A stretch of DNA of 64,000 nucleotides from Candidatus Gastranaerophilales bacterium (GCA_944323135.1 CALURI010000001.1:1-64000); one strand, 5' to 3'; shown: positions 8,621 to 18,791, counted from the first letter of the stretch. Notes: a model not told the origin generated them from the sequence alone. Program-made: numbers and translations.

Positions 8621-9481
8621 ATGCAGATTATATTGAATACAATTGCGATATTTCTTAGAGTTTTCAGCAATTCTCTAAGCAACGTGCTTCAAAAAAAACT
8701 TGCAGGAGAAAATGAAAATCCAATTAACGTAAATTTCATAAACTATTTTATTTTAAGCGTTTTTTCAATTCCGCTTTTACTTCTGGTTGATTATAATTTA
8801 ATAAGTTATAAATTTTGGATATTTGCACTGTTGGGCGGAATTACAGGGGCAATATGCAATTGTTTTATGGTTCTTGCTTTAGAAAAAGGAGAATTATCTG
8901 TTTTAGGACCAATTAACTCATACAAAGCTGTTATAGGATTAATTTTTGGAATTATCATTTTACATGAATACCCTACTTTTTATGGGATTTTAGGCATTAT
9001 GCTCATTATAGCAGGCTCGTATTTTATTTTTGATACAGCTAGTCCTAAAGTATTTTTAAGAAAAGACATTCAATACAGAATTTATGCCTTAATTTTTTCC
9101 GCATTAGAAGCTGTTTTTATAAAAAAAGTTATCATACTGTCATCAATTACAACATCATTTATCACTTCAAGTTTTATGGGAGCACTATTTTCTTTTATAA
9201 TAGTAAGAATTTTCAGCAATAAAGAATTACAGTTACCAAATAAAAATCACTCTGTTATGTATATTATGACAGCAATATGCTTTGGACTCATGACATTTAC
9301 AACCGCGTACGTATTTAAATATATGAATGTAGGATATGCTCTGTCACTTTTTCAAATTTCAATTCTGATTAATGTAATTCTCGGATATAAACTTTTTAAT
9401 GAAAAAAATCTATTAAAAAAACTTTTCGGCTCCTTAATAATTCTTATAGGTTCAGCAACAATTTTAATTTTTGGACATTAA
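8621..9481 (+). CDS. EamA/DMT-superfamily membrane transporter
   Basis: This 286-residue protein is almost wholly hydrophobic with about ten membrane helices in two similar halves, the layout of drug/metabolite (EamA) transporters. The motif GELSVLGPINSYKAV with a following LHE resembles the end of the first EamA repeat. The likely role is export or uptake of a small metabolite across the inner membrane; the substrate cannot be read from the sequence. The frame extends back to 8555, but the promoter at 8584-8614 and family alignment favour the methionine at 8621. It is followed by a separate gene 32 bases downstream. Confidence 0.75.
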   Translation: MQIILNTIAIFLRVFSNSLSNVLQKKLAGENENPINVNFINYFILSVFSIPLLLLVDYNLISYKFWIFALLGGITGAICNCFMVLALEKGELSVLGPINSYKAVIGLIFGIIILHEYPTFYGILGIMLIIAGSYFIFDTASPKVFLRKDIQYRIYALIFSALEAVFIKKVIILSSITTSFITSSFMGALFSFIIVRIFSNKELQLPNKNHSVMYIMTAICFGLMTFTTAYVFKYMNVGYALSLFQISILINVILGYKLFNEKNLLKKLFGSLIILIGSATILIFGH

Positions 9482-9513
9482 TATGATAAAATTGAGATAA
9501 AAAGGACAAAAAA

Positions 9514-10143
9514 ATGCTTGCACCGGTTACTGGCAAAAGAGTTGAATACGACATAAGACCATACAAAAGCTATAGACGTCACATCATTGAAGAACCTGAC
9601 TCAGCGTTAAAAACAAAAGTAGCTGCGGGTTCTGTTGCAGGTACATTAATTCCTATGTTTTTACTTGCTAAACAACAAAAATGTAAAATCTATAATATTA
9701 AATATCACGTAAAAGAAATGATTTTGGTAACAACAGGGAGCATTTTAGGAGGTTTTGTAGCCGGGCTTATTGCCGATAAAAAAGAACATACCAAGCAAAA
9801 AGTTAACGAAAGTGTCTTCCAGTTTATGAATTCATCTATTCCAACACTAATAACCGGTGCATTATTCAAATTTAGTAATAACGCTAAATTTAGAATAGCA
9901 AGCACGGTTGTCGGACTTTTTGGAGGAATGCACTTGGCAGCGAAATTATCAAACAAAATTAATGATCCACAAGATAAAGTTCCTGACAGAAAACTAACTT
10001 TTAAAGACTCAATTGCTAATATTGATGATGCTCTCGGAGTACTAATTTTAGCAAAAGTACCTATTGCAGAAAAATTACATATTGATAAAACATTACCTGC
10101 GATTTATAGTTGGTGCGGTTATAGGGCAGGTATAAGCAACTAA
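9514..10143 (+). CDS. Lineage-specific membrane protein
   Basis: A 209-residue protein with Gly/Ala-rich hydrophobic segments at about 34-52, 68-88, 108-120 and 130-148, suggesting three or four membrane helices, and a soluble C-terminal part. A ribosome site (AAAAGGAC) lies seven bases before the ATG. No signal peptide or catalytic motif is recognised. It shares the EamA gene's strand 32 bases downstream and may be co-transcribed. Its composition and style resemble the other uncharacterised membrane proteins of this genome. Function unknown. Confidence 0.6.
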   Translation: MLAPVTGKRVEYDIRPYKSYRRHIIEEPDSALKTKVAAGSVAGTLIPMFLLAKQQKCKIYNIKYHVKEMILVTTGSILGGFVAGLIADKKEHTKQKVNESVFQFMNSSIPTLITGALFKFSNNAKFRIASTVVGLFGGMHLAAKLSNKINDPQDKVPDRKLTFKDSIANIDDALGVLILAKVPIAEKLHIDKTLPAIYSWCGYRAGISN

Positions 10144-10151
10144 TCAGCTTA

Positions 10152-10439
10152 TTATTCTGCCCTATCATCACTTTCAATTTTTATTTGTCCATTTTCTTCT
10201 ACAAATTTTTTCTTGTTAAAAAATTTATTTATTAATGGTTCACGTGGTGCATTCTTCTTTTCGAAACGCGCTTTTTCTGTTTCAACATCATTATAATCAT
10301 TTAAAACTTCCATTCGAAATCTTTGTTGGTTTATCATTTGCATATCATGAACTTGAATTATAGAAGCATCAGTAGGTAAAGCTGCATAAACAGGTCTTAT
10401 AAAAGATATTAAACAAACTAAAGTTAATACTTTTTTCAT
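10152..10439 (-). CDS. Small secreted protein
   Basis: A 95-residue protein with an N-terminal signal peptide (KKVLTLVCLISFIRPVYA, cleavage after VYA) and a charged mature part of about 75 residues without cysteines. The residues FEKKNAPREPLINKFFNKKK suggest a basic segment. It lies 16 bases downstream of the SIMPL-domain gene on the same strand, so the two probably form an operon and both act beyond the inner membrane. No known domain is seen. Confidence 0.6.
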   Translation of the reverse strand: MKKVLTLVCLISFIRPVYAALPTDASIIQVHDMQMINQQRFRMEVLNDYNDVETEKARFEKKNAPREPLINKFFNKKKFVEENGQIKIESDDRAE

Positions 10440-10455
10440 AATACCTTACACTCAT

Positions 10456-11181
10456 TTATTTTATTCTGAACACAACATTAGCCACTGCAGTTACTTTTTT
10501 GTCAATTGTCGAAGTATCATTTATCCCCATATCTGAGACATTTGTAGAATCTACAGGAGTAATTTGAAATACTCCCATATTAACAGATTGAATTTTTCCA
10601 GGTTTGTTATTTGTTGCTTTAAGCATTGCTGTTGCTCTGTTTTTTGCATCTGTTGTAGCATCTTCAAGAAGTTTAACCTTCAAATCAGATAACCCTGAAT
10701 AAAAATATTGTGCACTTAAAACATTTATATCAATACCTTTGTCAAGTAAATTTTGAATATCTGTTGAAATATCTTTTATTTTTTGAACATCATCAGATTT
10801 AATTACAACAGATTGCGAAAGGTTATAATAAGCAATGTCATTTGTCATATTACCGTTAGGAGTATATTTATAAGAATTATATCCGTTTACTGATTTTACA
10901 TCTATATCTGTAATACCTTTGTCTTTTAAATATTTCATAACAACAGGGAGTTGAGATTTTATTGCATTATAAGCAAGCTGTTTATTGGAATTTCTTGTAT
11001 TTATTATAAATTCAAGCCTTGCTGAATCTGATTTTACAACTTGATAAGCTGAACCTGTTACTGTGATTTTATCCTTAGACATAGCGCCTGTTCCGGCATT
11101 TACCGCAACGACTAACCCTAATGCAAGGATAACTGCAACCCAAATTAACTGCAATTTTTCAAACTTTTCAAACATATACAC
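10456..11181 (-). CDS. SIMPL-domain (DUF541) periplasmic protein
   Basis: A 241-residue protein with one N-terminal membrane helix (about 9-30) followed by a SIMPL domain. The first strand KITVTGSAYQVVKSD, the internal SVNGYNSYKY segment and the conserved tail KKVTAVANVVFRI match that family. The domain is expected to face the periplasm. Family members include E. coli YggE (oxidative stress) and mammalian SIMPL, but their molecular role is unclear. A ribosome site (AAGGAG) lies seven bases before the first ATG. It heads a two-gene unit with the secreted protein at 10152. Confidence 0.8.
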   Translation of the reverse strand: MYMFEKFEKLQLIWVAVILALGLVVAVNAGTGAMSKDKITVTGSAYQVVKSDSARLEFIINTRNSNKQLAYNAIKSQLPVVMKYLKDKGITDIDVKSVNGYNSYKYTPNGNMTNDIAYYNLSQSVVIKSDDVQKIKDISTDIQNLLDKGIDINVLSAQYFYSGLSDLKVKLLEDATTDAKNRATAMLKATNNKPGKIQSVNMGVFQITPVDSTNVSDMGINDTSTIDKKVTAVANVVFRIK

Positions 11182-11237
11182 ACTCCTTATATTACTAATT
11201 ATATTTTATATTATAACTTATATTTTATAAAAATCAA

Positions 11238-12642
<1,405 letters not shown>

Positions 12643-12654
12643 TATCAATTAAAT

Positions 12655-13083
12655 TCAAAACAAACTTTTAATCGTTTCTTCTGAACAAGCTTGCGGAGCC
12701 CGTTTTACATACTTGTATTTATTGTATTTACAATATTCATTAATAACAAACTTTAAATTTTCTATTTCTTTATTATTCATTTCTATTGCAAACTTAGACA
12801 TCAAAACAGGGTACTGCTCTTTGTATGACTTATCAGCAGCATTTGTAATAGGGAATACACTTGTTAAAAGTCTTTGCCTGTCTGATTCATAAAGAATACA
12901 TTTCCCTTTAATATAACCAGAAAATTGATTATCTACACGGAAATTTTTTGATGCATTAAAACATACATCATGCAAATGTCTATGACTTGCAACCATACTA
13001 TCCATTGCATCTTTATTAGTGTCGGCAAAAGATATACTCGATGTTATAACAAAAAGAAATAATAATAAAAGTAATTTTTTCAT
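12655..13083 (-). CDS. Small secreted cysteine-containing protein
   Basis: About 142 residues with a classic signal peptide (KKLLLLLFLFVITSSISFA, cleavage after SFA). The mature part has four cysteines, probably two disulfides in the periplasm, and a HRHLH motif near its start. No family is recognised. An earlier in-frame ATG at 13101 would add six residues; the later ATG gives a normal signal peptide and is preferred. The gene begins right after the histidine kinase stop codon, so it is probably co-transcribed. A periplasmic partner of the kinase is possible but not shown. Confidence 0.65.
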   Translation of the reverse strand: MKKLLLLLFLFVITSSISFADTNKDAMDSMVASHRHLHDVCFNASKNFRVDNQFSGYIKGKCILYESDRQRLLTSVFPITNAADKSYKEQYPVLMSKFAIEMNNKEIENLKFVINEYCKYNKYKYVKRAPQACSEETIKSLF

Positions 13084-13104
13084 AATATTTATATAATACA
13101 TGAT

Positions 13105-14409
13105 TTAACAAGCTATGGCAGAAAGTTTACATTCATTAATACAAGGCAATTCTATATTGTAATGATTGTGATTTGACTTCTTACTTTCTACGACAATTTT
13201 CCCGTTATGAGCATTTATTATTTGTTTAGCCAGATATAAATTTAAACTGCTGCCTACTTTATCCATCTTTTCAGATGAAGTTGTATACATTTTAAACATA
13301 TTTTGAATTGTTTCTGAAGAAACATAAGGACTTTCAAAACCTAATGAGATAAATATTGAATTAGAATTATTTATTTTGCCAATTTCACATATTATCTCAG
13401 TGTTTTTATAAGCACTTGAAACACAAAAATCTATCAAATTTTCAAAAGCTTTTCGCATTTGCGATTTATCTGCATATAGAGAAACAAATTTATCTTTCGC
13501 TTTTACCCGTATTTTTATATTTTTGTTGTGCATTACTCGGACAGACTTTGCAAAAGCTTCATCTAAAAGCTTCAACATATGAACTTTTTCATAATTTAAG
13601 ATTATGTCATTATTTTCATATTTATAAGTTGTTAAGATTGTTGATAACATATCATACATGCAATAACAGGAATCTAATGTAAGATTCAGCATCTCTTTTT
13701 GCTCATCATTTATATTTCCCAAATTACCGTTTGCTAACAATTCTAATGCACGAATTTGGGCCAATGTCGGAATTTTTAAATCATGACTCAGTGTTGAAAT
13801 ATATGTCTCCCTTTGTCTTTTGGCATCTCTTTCAACATCAATATTTTTCCCAAATACGACAAATCCTTCGACATTATCTTTTTGGTTCAGAATAGGAACT
13901 TTTCTGATTCTAAACCAATTTTGTCTTCCGTTTCTAAGCTTTACATGCCTGTCGGTAATTAACGTTTTTTTAGTTTTAAAAATAAGTGCATTTTCTTCCT
14001 TCATCTGCTCCATAGTATCCCTTTCAAAAATATCTGAGGACAACTCATTCAACTGTCCTCCCTCCCTAATATCAAAAAATTTTAAAGCCTCAACATTTCC
14101 AGTTAAAAAATTATTATCCGCATCTATTACATAAGCCATCATAGGCATATTATTTAAAATTGCAGTAAGATGATTTGTACTTGATTCAACCTGCTTTTTT
14201 AATTCTTTTTCCATCCGTTCTTTCTCTGCGAAAAATTCGTTTTTAAAAACACAAATTATTGTATAAGTATTTATTAACCCGAATACAACTGCAAACCCTA
14301 TTACCTGCATTGCATATTTAAAATCAACAAAACAACACATTATTATAATTATAAATGTTGTAAAAAATATAAAAAAAGAAAAATTTTTCAGAATAGACTT
14401 TTTAAACAT
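13105..14409 (-). CDS. PAS-containing histidine-kinase-like protein with degraded ATP site
   Basis: A 434-residue protein with two N-terminal membrane helices (about 8-28 and 34-54), a coiled linker, a PAS domain (about 82-195) and a HisKA dimerisation domain with an intact H box LSHDLKIPT (H209). The region that should be the HATPase domain (about 310-430) is abnormal: the N box reads ENLIDFCVSSAY rather than NLLxNAxK, no DxGxG is found, and the G2 box is VGSSLNLYLAKQI instead of GxGLGL. It may bind no ATP and act as a pseudokinase or phosphatase. No response regulator gene is adjacent. The ribosome site is AGAGGAAA. The fold assignment is secure, the lack of activity is inferred. Confidence 0.8.
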   Translation of the reverse strand: MFKKSILKNFSFFIFFTTFIIIIMCCFVDFKYAMQVIGFAVVFGLINTYTIICVFKNEFFAEKERMEKELKKQVESSTNHLTAILNNMPMMAYVIDADNNFLTGNVEALKFFDIREGGQLNELSSDIFERDTMEQMKEENALIFKTKKTLITDRHVKLRNGRQNWFRIRKVPILNQKDNVEGFVVFGKNIDVERDAKRQRETYISTLSHDLKIPTLAQIRALELLANGNLGNINDEQKEMLNLTLDSCYCMYDMLSTILTTYKYENNDIILNYEKVHMLKLLDEAFAKSVRVMHNKNIKIRVKAKDKFVSLYADKSQMRKAFENLIDFCVSSAYKNTEIICEIGKINNSNSIFISLGFESPYVSSETIQNMFKMYTTSSEKMDKVGSSLNLYLAKQIINAHNGKIVVESKKSNHNHYNIELPCINECKLSAIAC

Positions 14410-14458
14410 ACTTTCCTCTATTTCTAATTACAATTTACATACTAAAAGAATAAGCTTA

Positions 14459-14483
14459 AAAATACATTCCCCAATTGATTAAT
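14459..14483. repeat. 25-base repeat, copy 1 (upstream of the histidine kinase)
   Basis: This segment and 15426-15450 match at 23 of 25 positions, starting AAAATACATTCCC and ending TGATTAAT. Each copy lies between about 30 and 75 bases upstream of a minus-strand gene start (histidine kinase at 14409, MCE protein at 15398). It may be a shared regulator site or promoter element; no known consensus is recognised. Confidence 0.45.
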
Positions 14484-14513
14484 ATATTACACGGGTAACA
14501 TGGGTAATTATTA

Positions 14514-15398
14514 TCATTTATTACAATCACATTTTTTAGCAACAGGACTTCCAAAAATAAGTCTTAAGCCTCCAAAAGGCTTTCTCATAGTACAATTTAA
14601 GCCAGCAGTCATTTCATCAATATTACACAAAACCCTGTTTACCTCATTAATAGTACAACCTATTTGCGGAAGAGTATTATTAAGTTCATTAGTCATAAGT
14701 TTCACATTTCTGCTGACGATTTGAACATTCTTAGCCGTACTGTCAAGTCTTTGTTCATTAAAAGCTTCATTTAGATTAGATGTTGCAACTCCTGCATTTG
14801 CTGATATTTTGACAATATTTGACGTGCTATCGCTTATATCTTTAGAAGCCTTGACAACATTAGGTTTTACATCTCCCGCCATAGAATTTAACGTTGCAAA
14901 TAAATCTCCAAGGGTTTGAACTGTTACATTTAAATTTTTAATTGTTTCAGCCATATCAACCTTCATAGCCTCTAAAGATTCAGGATCCTGATTTGCCAGA
15001 TAAGATTCAAATTCAATTGATGTTTTGCCTGAAATTCTATCTCCATCTTTCAGATAATATATTGAAGGCGATGATGGATACATCAAATCTATATAATCAA
15101 ATTTCCTGTTCCATCTGTTGCGTTCCTTTTTTAAATTCGCTGAAACATTAACAGGCAAATGCAAATCATAAGGATAAAGCCTTATGGTTACAATTGTTGA
15201 TGTATATGTTTTATTAGGGCGGACATTCACGACATTTCCGATTTTAAATCCATTATAATAAACAGGCGCTCTGTTATGAAACGGACGCAAATTTTTAAAT
15301 TCCGCAGTTACATAAGTGCTGGTTTTGTAATTATAATAAGCAACTCCAATAATTAAAAGGATTACTATAACAGTTAATGATTTATAAAAATTGTTCAT
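14514..15398 (-). CDS. MCE-domain (MlaD-like) lipid-transport protein
   Basis: A 294-residue protein with an N-terminal membrane anchor (about 5-23) followed by one MCE domain (about 30-115; AEFKNLRPFHNRAPVYYNGFK, with the following IGNVV). A long helical tail carries SxNL-type heptads and ends in several cysteines (KKCDCNK). Single-domain MCE proteins such as MlaD form hexameric rings that pass phospholipids between the membranes, working with the MlaE permease and MlaF ATPase. Those partner genes are not adjacent here, so they must lie elsewhere. It supports a two-membrane envelope. The membership is secure, the exact pathway is inferred. Confidence 0.85.
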   Translation of the reverse strand: MNNFYKSLTVIVILLIIGVAYYNYKTSTYVTAEFKNLRPFHNRAPVYYNGFKIGNVVNVRPNKTYTSTIVTIRLYPYDLHLPVNVSANLKKERNRWNRKFDYIDLMYPSSPSIYYLKDGDRISGKTSIEFESYLANQDPESLEAMKVDMAETIKNLNVTVQTLGDLFATLNSMAGDVKPNVVKASKDISDSTSNIVKISANAGVATSNLNEAFNEQRLDSTAKNVQIVSRNVKLMTNELNNTLPQIGCTINEVNRVLCNIDEMTAGLNCTMRKPFGGLRLIFGSPVAKKCDCNK

Positions 15399-15425
15399 AT
15401 TGGAAATTCTATTTTATGTAAAATC

Positions 15426-15450
15426 AAAATACATTCCCGAACTGATTAAT
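15426..15450. repeat. 25-base repeat, copy 2 (between the divergent MCE and C_GCAxxG genes)
   Basis: Second copy of the 14459-14483 sequence, with two mismatches. Here it lies between two divergent genes and covers the -35 region of the plus-strand promoter whose -10 is at 15458-15463, a suitable place for a regulator. Confidence 0.45.
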
Positions 15451-15457
15451 TTTATAG

Positions 15458-15463
15458 TACAAT
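15458..15463 (+). promoter_or_regulatory. -10 box of a leaderless promoter
   Basis: TACAAT ends six bases before the ATG at 15470 and no ribosome site is present, so transcription should begin on the start codon. Confidence 0.4.
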
Positions 15464-15469
15464 AAGCTT

Positions 15470-15937
15470 ATGGAAGAAAACAAATATTCTCAAAAAGCAG
15501 GAGAACTTTTTAAAAACGGATATAACTGTGCACAATCAGTATTTTGTGCATTTGCAGATGATCTCGGTTTAGATTTTGAAACTGCTTTAAAGCTCTCCTC
15601 ATCTTTTGGCGGCGGCATGGGAAGATTAAGAGAAGTATGCGGTGCCGTAAGCGCAATGTTTATGATAGCCGGACTAAAATACGGCTATACTCAGCCAAAC
15701 GATGACAAAATAAAGGGCGAGCATTATGAAAGAATTCAATTTTTAGCAAATGAATTTATCAAAAAAAATAATACAATTATATGTCGGGAACTTCTTGGAC
15801 TGGATATAGAACATGATTCTCCTATCCCGGCAAAAAGAACCCCGCAATATTACAAAGACCGTCCATGTGAAAAGTTGGTAAAAGAAGCAGCAGAGATAAT
15901 AAGTGATTATATAAATTCAAAAACCAATATATCATAA
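15470..15937 (+). CDS. C_GCAxxG_C_C family protein (putative redox protein)
   Basis: A 155-residue protein with the family's signature: NGYNCAQSVFCAF near residue 18, FGGGMGRLREVCGAVSAMFM around 45-64 (the C-GCAxxG core), and later cysteines in TIICRELLG and RPCEKLV. Members are small proteins of anaerobes thought to carry a redox-active or metal-binding cysteine set; some are annotated as putative redox-active proteins and no reaction is established. It is cytoplasmic, with no signal peptide. The gene stands alone and divergent from the MCE gene, and appears to be transcribed without a leader. Confidence 0.85.
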   Translation: MEENKYSQKAGELFKNGYNCAQSVFCAFADDLGLDFETALKLSSSFGGGMGRLREVCGAVSAMFMIAGLKYGYTQPNDDKIKGEHYERIQFLANEFIKKNNTIICRELLGLDIEHDSPIPAKRTPQYYKDRPCEKLVKEAAEIISDYINSKTNIS

Positions 15938-16090
15938 TAATTTTGTAACAAAACTGTAAAGATAATAAAATTATCTTACTGTATAAAACTTTTATAATAT
16001 AATTAGTTTATTACATTAGCTGATTTGATAATTGTGCAAGATTACTCTGATGCTACAATAATTAAAATAATTAAGAGGGAGAACATTTTT

Positions 16091-18136
16091 ATGAGAAAGC
16101 TACTGGCAATAATACTGGCTTCATTTCTTATATTTAACTCTATAGCGCCGGCATCTTTTGCTGGAATTGAAAGCTTAAATCAAAAACAACAAACTCAACA
16201 AAATGATGAAAATGCAATTATCCCATTAAAATTAGAAAAAGAAATAAAAACATCTCTTGCTAAAGTTTACGGGCAGGGAAATGTAGAAGTTATATATTCA
16301 AACATTCTTTCAATAGCTAAAAAAACAAAAGAAGAAAGATCTTCCACACTAATAGAAGAAGATTTAAACCGCCCTTCTGACTGGTACAAAGATGAAGTTA
16401 TATATATGTTTTATGCGAATCATTTTGGAGTTAAAAATCCTGACAAAACAAACACATTCAAAGATGATATCCAGATGCTTGATTATTTGAAAGGACTCGG
16501 AGTTACAACAATTTATATTCTTCCGTTTGTTGATTCTCCAATGGAAGATGCAGGATTTGATATCAGAAATCCAAGAGGCATAAGACAAGATTTAGGCGGA
16601 ATGTTCGAATTCCAAAAATTTATATCAGCCGCAAGACAAAAAGGATTTAAAATTAAAGCAGATTTAGTCTTAAATCACTTTTCTGACCAGCACGAATGGT
16701 TTCAACAAGCCCTAAAAGGTGATATTTCAAAATTGGATTATTTTGTAGTACGCGAACAAATGCCTGAATATACAAAATACAAAGATCCAAAACTCGGCTG
16801 GGTTGCAGAATATAAAGAACCTAGCGGAAAAACTTCCAAAAGAAGAATTATTTTCCCTGAAATTACAGAAAATAATTATAGAAAAGTTACTATAAATAAC
16901 AAAGATTATTATTTTTATCACACATTTTATCCATTTCAACTTGATATAAATTGGAAAAATCCCAAAGTTTTATACTACAACTTGGAAACCATAGCTTTTT
17001 GGGCAAATCAAGGGGTAGATATTTTCAGAATGGACGCAATTCCATATTTGATTAAAGAAGACGGAACAAATGCGGAAAACTTAGAAGAAACTCATAGAAT
17101 TATTAAAATCTTAAGTGCATTTATACAAGCCGTTGCGCCACGTTCAGTTATACAGGCAGAAGCTTGCCAGATGCCAAATAAAATCCTTCCGTACTTTGGC
17201 ACTGAAAGAAAAATCAAAGAAACAATCAACAATAAAGAAAAAGAATTAACCAGAACCGACGAAGTTCAAATTGCCTACCATTTCCCATATATGCCTGCGA
17301 TTTGGGCATCATTGGTAACTGCCGATAACAGCTATTTTTGGAAAGCATACAAACAAACTCCGCAAATTCCTAATTCAGCTTCTTGGGCAATATTTTTAAG
17401 AGTTCACGATGAGCTTACTCTTGAAATGGTAAACGAAAAAACAAGAGAAATTCTATTTGAAGACCTTGCTCCTAAAGGCGCTGCATTTAGAAAAGGATTC
17501 GGCGTTTCAGGAAGAATGGCAAACTTTTTAGATAACAACCCGGAAAGAATTGGTATGGCTTTTTCAATTCTTATGTCATTACCTGGAATTCCGATTATCT
17601 ATTACGGTGATGAAATAGGTATTCAAAATAACTTTGCAAACGCTAAAAAAAGTGCAAAAATTAGAGAAGCGAAACAAAAAAATGACAAAGACGTAAAAAA
17701 TAAAGTCAAAATGCTAAGTTATTTTGACAGCCGCGACATAAACAGAGGTCCTATTACACAAAAAACTTTTGAAGATGCCGTGAATCATAAAGGCACATAT
17801 AATAACAGAGTTTACGAAAGAGTAAAACAGCTAATTAAAATCAGAAAACAATATCCGGTAATCACAAGAGGATCATTTGTTGAATTAAAAACAAAATCGC
17901 CGGAAGTTTTTGCCTATGTTCGTGCAACAGATACAGATAGAGTTGTTGTAATAAATAATCTATCAGATAAAAAAATTAAAGCTACAGTAGTATTCACTGA
18001 CGACAATTTCGGCAAAAAAGAAAAAGATATATACTTGAAAAATCTACTTACAGACAAAATGGTGCGTGCAAGAGTTGAGAATAAAGAATTAACAGTAAGA
18101 TTAAACGCTTATGATGCAATGTGGCTAAAAATGTAA
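16091..18136 (+). CDS. Secreted GH13 alpha-amylase-family enzyme (trehalose-synthase-like)
   Basis: 681 residues with a signal peptide (about 1-24, cleavage near SFA), then a GH13 barrel and a beta-sandwich C-terminal domain. Conserved regions are all visible: DLVLNHFS (191-198), nucleophile D315 in IFRMDAIPY, acid/base E357 in VIQAEACQ, and third acid D440 in LRVHDELT. The barrel start WYKDEVIYMFY and the long loop after region I resemble trehalose synthase/maltosyltransferase subfamilies. It probably acts on maltose, maltodextrin or glucan in the periplasm or outside. The start at 16091 has GAGGGAG upstream; a longer frame from 16025 is unlikely. It ends directly on a palindromic repeat (18134-18148). 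Confidence 0.85.
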   Translation: MRKLLAIILASFLIFNSIAPASFAGIESLNQKQQTQQNDENAIIPLKLEKEIKTSLAKVYGQGNVEVIYSNILSIAKKTKEERSSTLIEEDLNRPSDWYKDEVIYMFYANHFGVKNPDKTNTFKDDIQMLDYLKGLGVTTIYILPFVDSPMEDAGFDIRNPRGIRQDLGGMFEFQKFISAARQKGFKIKADLVLNHFSDQHEWFQQALKGDISKLDYFVVREQMPEYTKYKDPKLGWVAEYKEPSGKTSKRRIIFPEITENNYRKVTINNKDYYFYHTFYPFQLDINWKNPKVLYYNLETIAFWANQGVDIFRMDAIPYLIKEDGTNAENLEETHRIIKILSAFIQAVAPRSVIQAEACQMPNKILPYFGTERKIKETINNKEKELTRTDEVQIAYHFPYMPAIWASLVTADNSYFWKAYKQTPQIPNSASWAIFLRVHDELTLEMVNEKTREILFEDLAPKGAAFRKGFGVSGRMANFLDNNPERIGMAFSILMSLPGIPIIYYGDEIGIQNNFANAKKSAKIREAKQKNDKDVKNKVKMLSYFDSRDINRGPITQKTFEDAVNHKGTYNNRVYERVKQLIKIRKQYPVITRGSFVELKTKSPEVFAYVRATDTDRVVVINNLSDKKIKATVVFTDDNFGKKEKDIYLKNLLTDKMVRARVENKELTVRLNAYDAMWLKM

Positions 18137-18148
18137 GCGTGCCGCTTA
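18134..18148. repeat. Palindromic repeat, copy 1, overlapping a stop codon
   Basis: TAAGCGTGCCGCTTA can fold into a six-pair stem with loop TGC. Its first three bases are the stop codon of the GH13 gene. Copies occur at 35206-35220 (again starting with a stop codon) and 35271-35285. Copies 1 and 2 are identical for several bases on each side. It is GC-rich against an AT-rich background and lacks a T run, so it is not a standard terminator. Confidence 0.7.
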
Positions 18149-18162
18149 ACCCACCAAAAATA

Positions 18163-18378
18163 TTAATCAAAATTCAACAACTCTATAAGTGACATACCTA
18201 AACCATCAGCAATTTTTTGCAATACAACAAGACTTGGAGTTCTTTCCATTCTCTCAATTCTACCAACATATGTTCTATCAACTCCACAAAGCAAAGCTAA
18301 CTCTTCTTGAGAGAGTCCTCTTTCCTTGCGTATTGATACCAATCTTTTTGCAAACTTTTCTTTTACATCACTTGACAT
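18163..18378 (-). CDS. Small XRE-family regulator
   Basis: A 71-residue single-domain HTH protein with the SQEELALLCGVDRTYVGRIE core and a hydrophobic tail. It is similar in length and layout to the regulator at 586-801. It is divergent from the small helical protein gene at 18452; the 73-base gap holds a perfect palindrome (18402-18413) that could be its operator. No ribosome site is clear. Probable local or autoregulatory repressor. Confidence 0.85.
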   Translation of the reverse strand: MSSDVKEKFAKRLVSIRKERGLSQEELALLCGVDRTYVGRIERMERTPSLVVLQKIADGLGMSLIELLNFD

Positions 18379-18401
18379 ATAAAATAATGTATGTAATTAT
18401 G

Positions 18402-18413
18402 AGACTATAGTCT
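18402..18413. promoter_or_regulatory. Palindrome, candidate XRE operator
   Basis: AGACTATAGTCT is a perfect 12-base palindrome between the divergent XRE and small-protein genes. The TATAGT inside it could be the -10 of the plus-strand gene, so binding would block transcription. The regulator assignment is inferred from position. Confidence 0.4.
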
Positions 18414-18451
18414 ACCGCCAATTGGCACATAATTAATAAAAAGGAGGATTT

Positions 18452-18706
18452 GTGGATACTTGCTTAGCAATTTTAAAAGAACAAGTAAACAACCTTAAAG
18501 CAAACTACTTTAATTTTATGGGCTCATTTACGAATATGTTTGAATTTAGTAATTATACAATGATAAAAATAAAAGATGATAAAAATAAATACATTAATGA
18601 ATATAAAGAAATAAATTCAAAACTTAAAAATTTACACACACAAATACTTGAACTTGGTAATGAAATTATAAAAACTATAGAATATATTGCTCTTAATTTA
18701 TTATAG
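18452..18706 (+). CDS. Small helical protein beside XRE regulator
   Basis: An 84-residue protein started by GTG with a strong ribosome site (AAGGAGG, five bases upstream). It is predicted to be all helical, with a coiled-coil-like C-terminal half (KINEYKEINSKLKNL-type pattern) and no membrane segment. Not recognised. It is divergent from the XRE gene at 18163, echoing the XRE/small-protein pair at 586-1019. A palindrome follows its stop directly. Confidence 0.55.
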   Translation: MDTCLAILKEQVNNLKANYFNFMGSFTNMFEFSNYTMIKIKDDKNKYINEYKEINSKLKNLHTQILELGNEIIKTIEYIALNLL

Positions 18707-18727
18707 ATTCCGAAACAAGTTCGGAAT
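18707..18727. repeat. Palindrome ATTCCGAA/TTCGGAAT after a stop codon
   Basis: An eight-base-pair inverted repeat with loop ACAAG begins at the first base after the TAG of the small gene. It has no T run. It may be a dispersed palindromic element or a weak terminator; only one copy was noticed in the window. Confidence 0.4.
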
Positions 18728-18791
18728 GACTATAAAATTTGTAATTTTTATATTTACAATAACAGCAATGTATATAAATTTTAAAATATAC

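Noticed and set aside
14500..14724. Plus-strand frame opposite the end of the MCE gene
   Set aside because: Antisense to a firm gene; composition is not protein-like.
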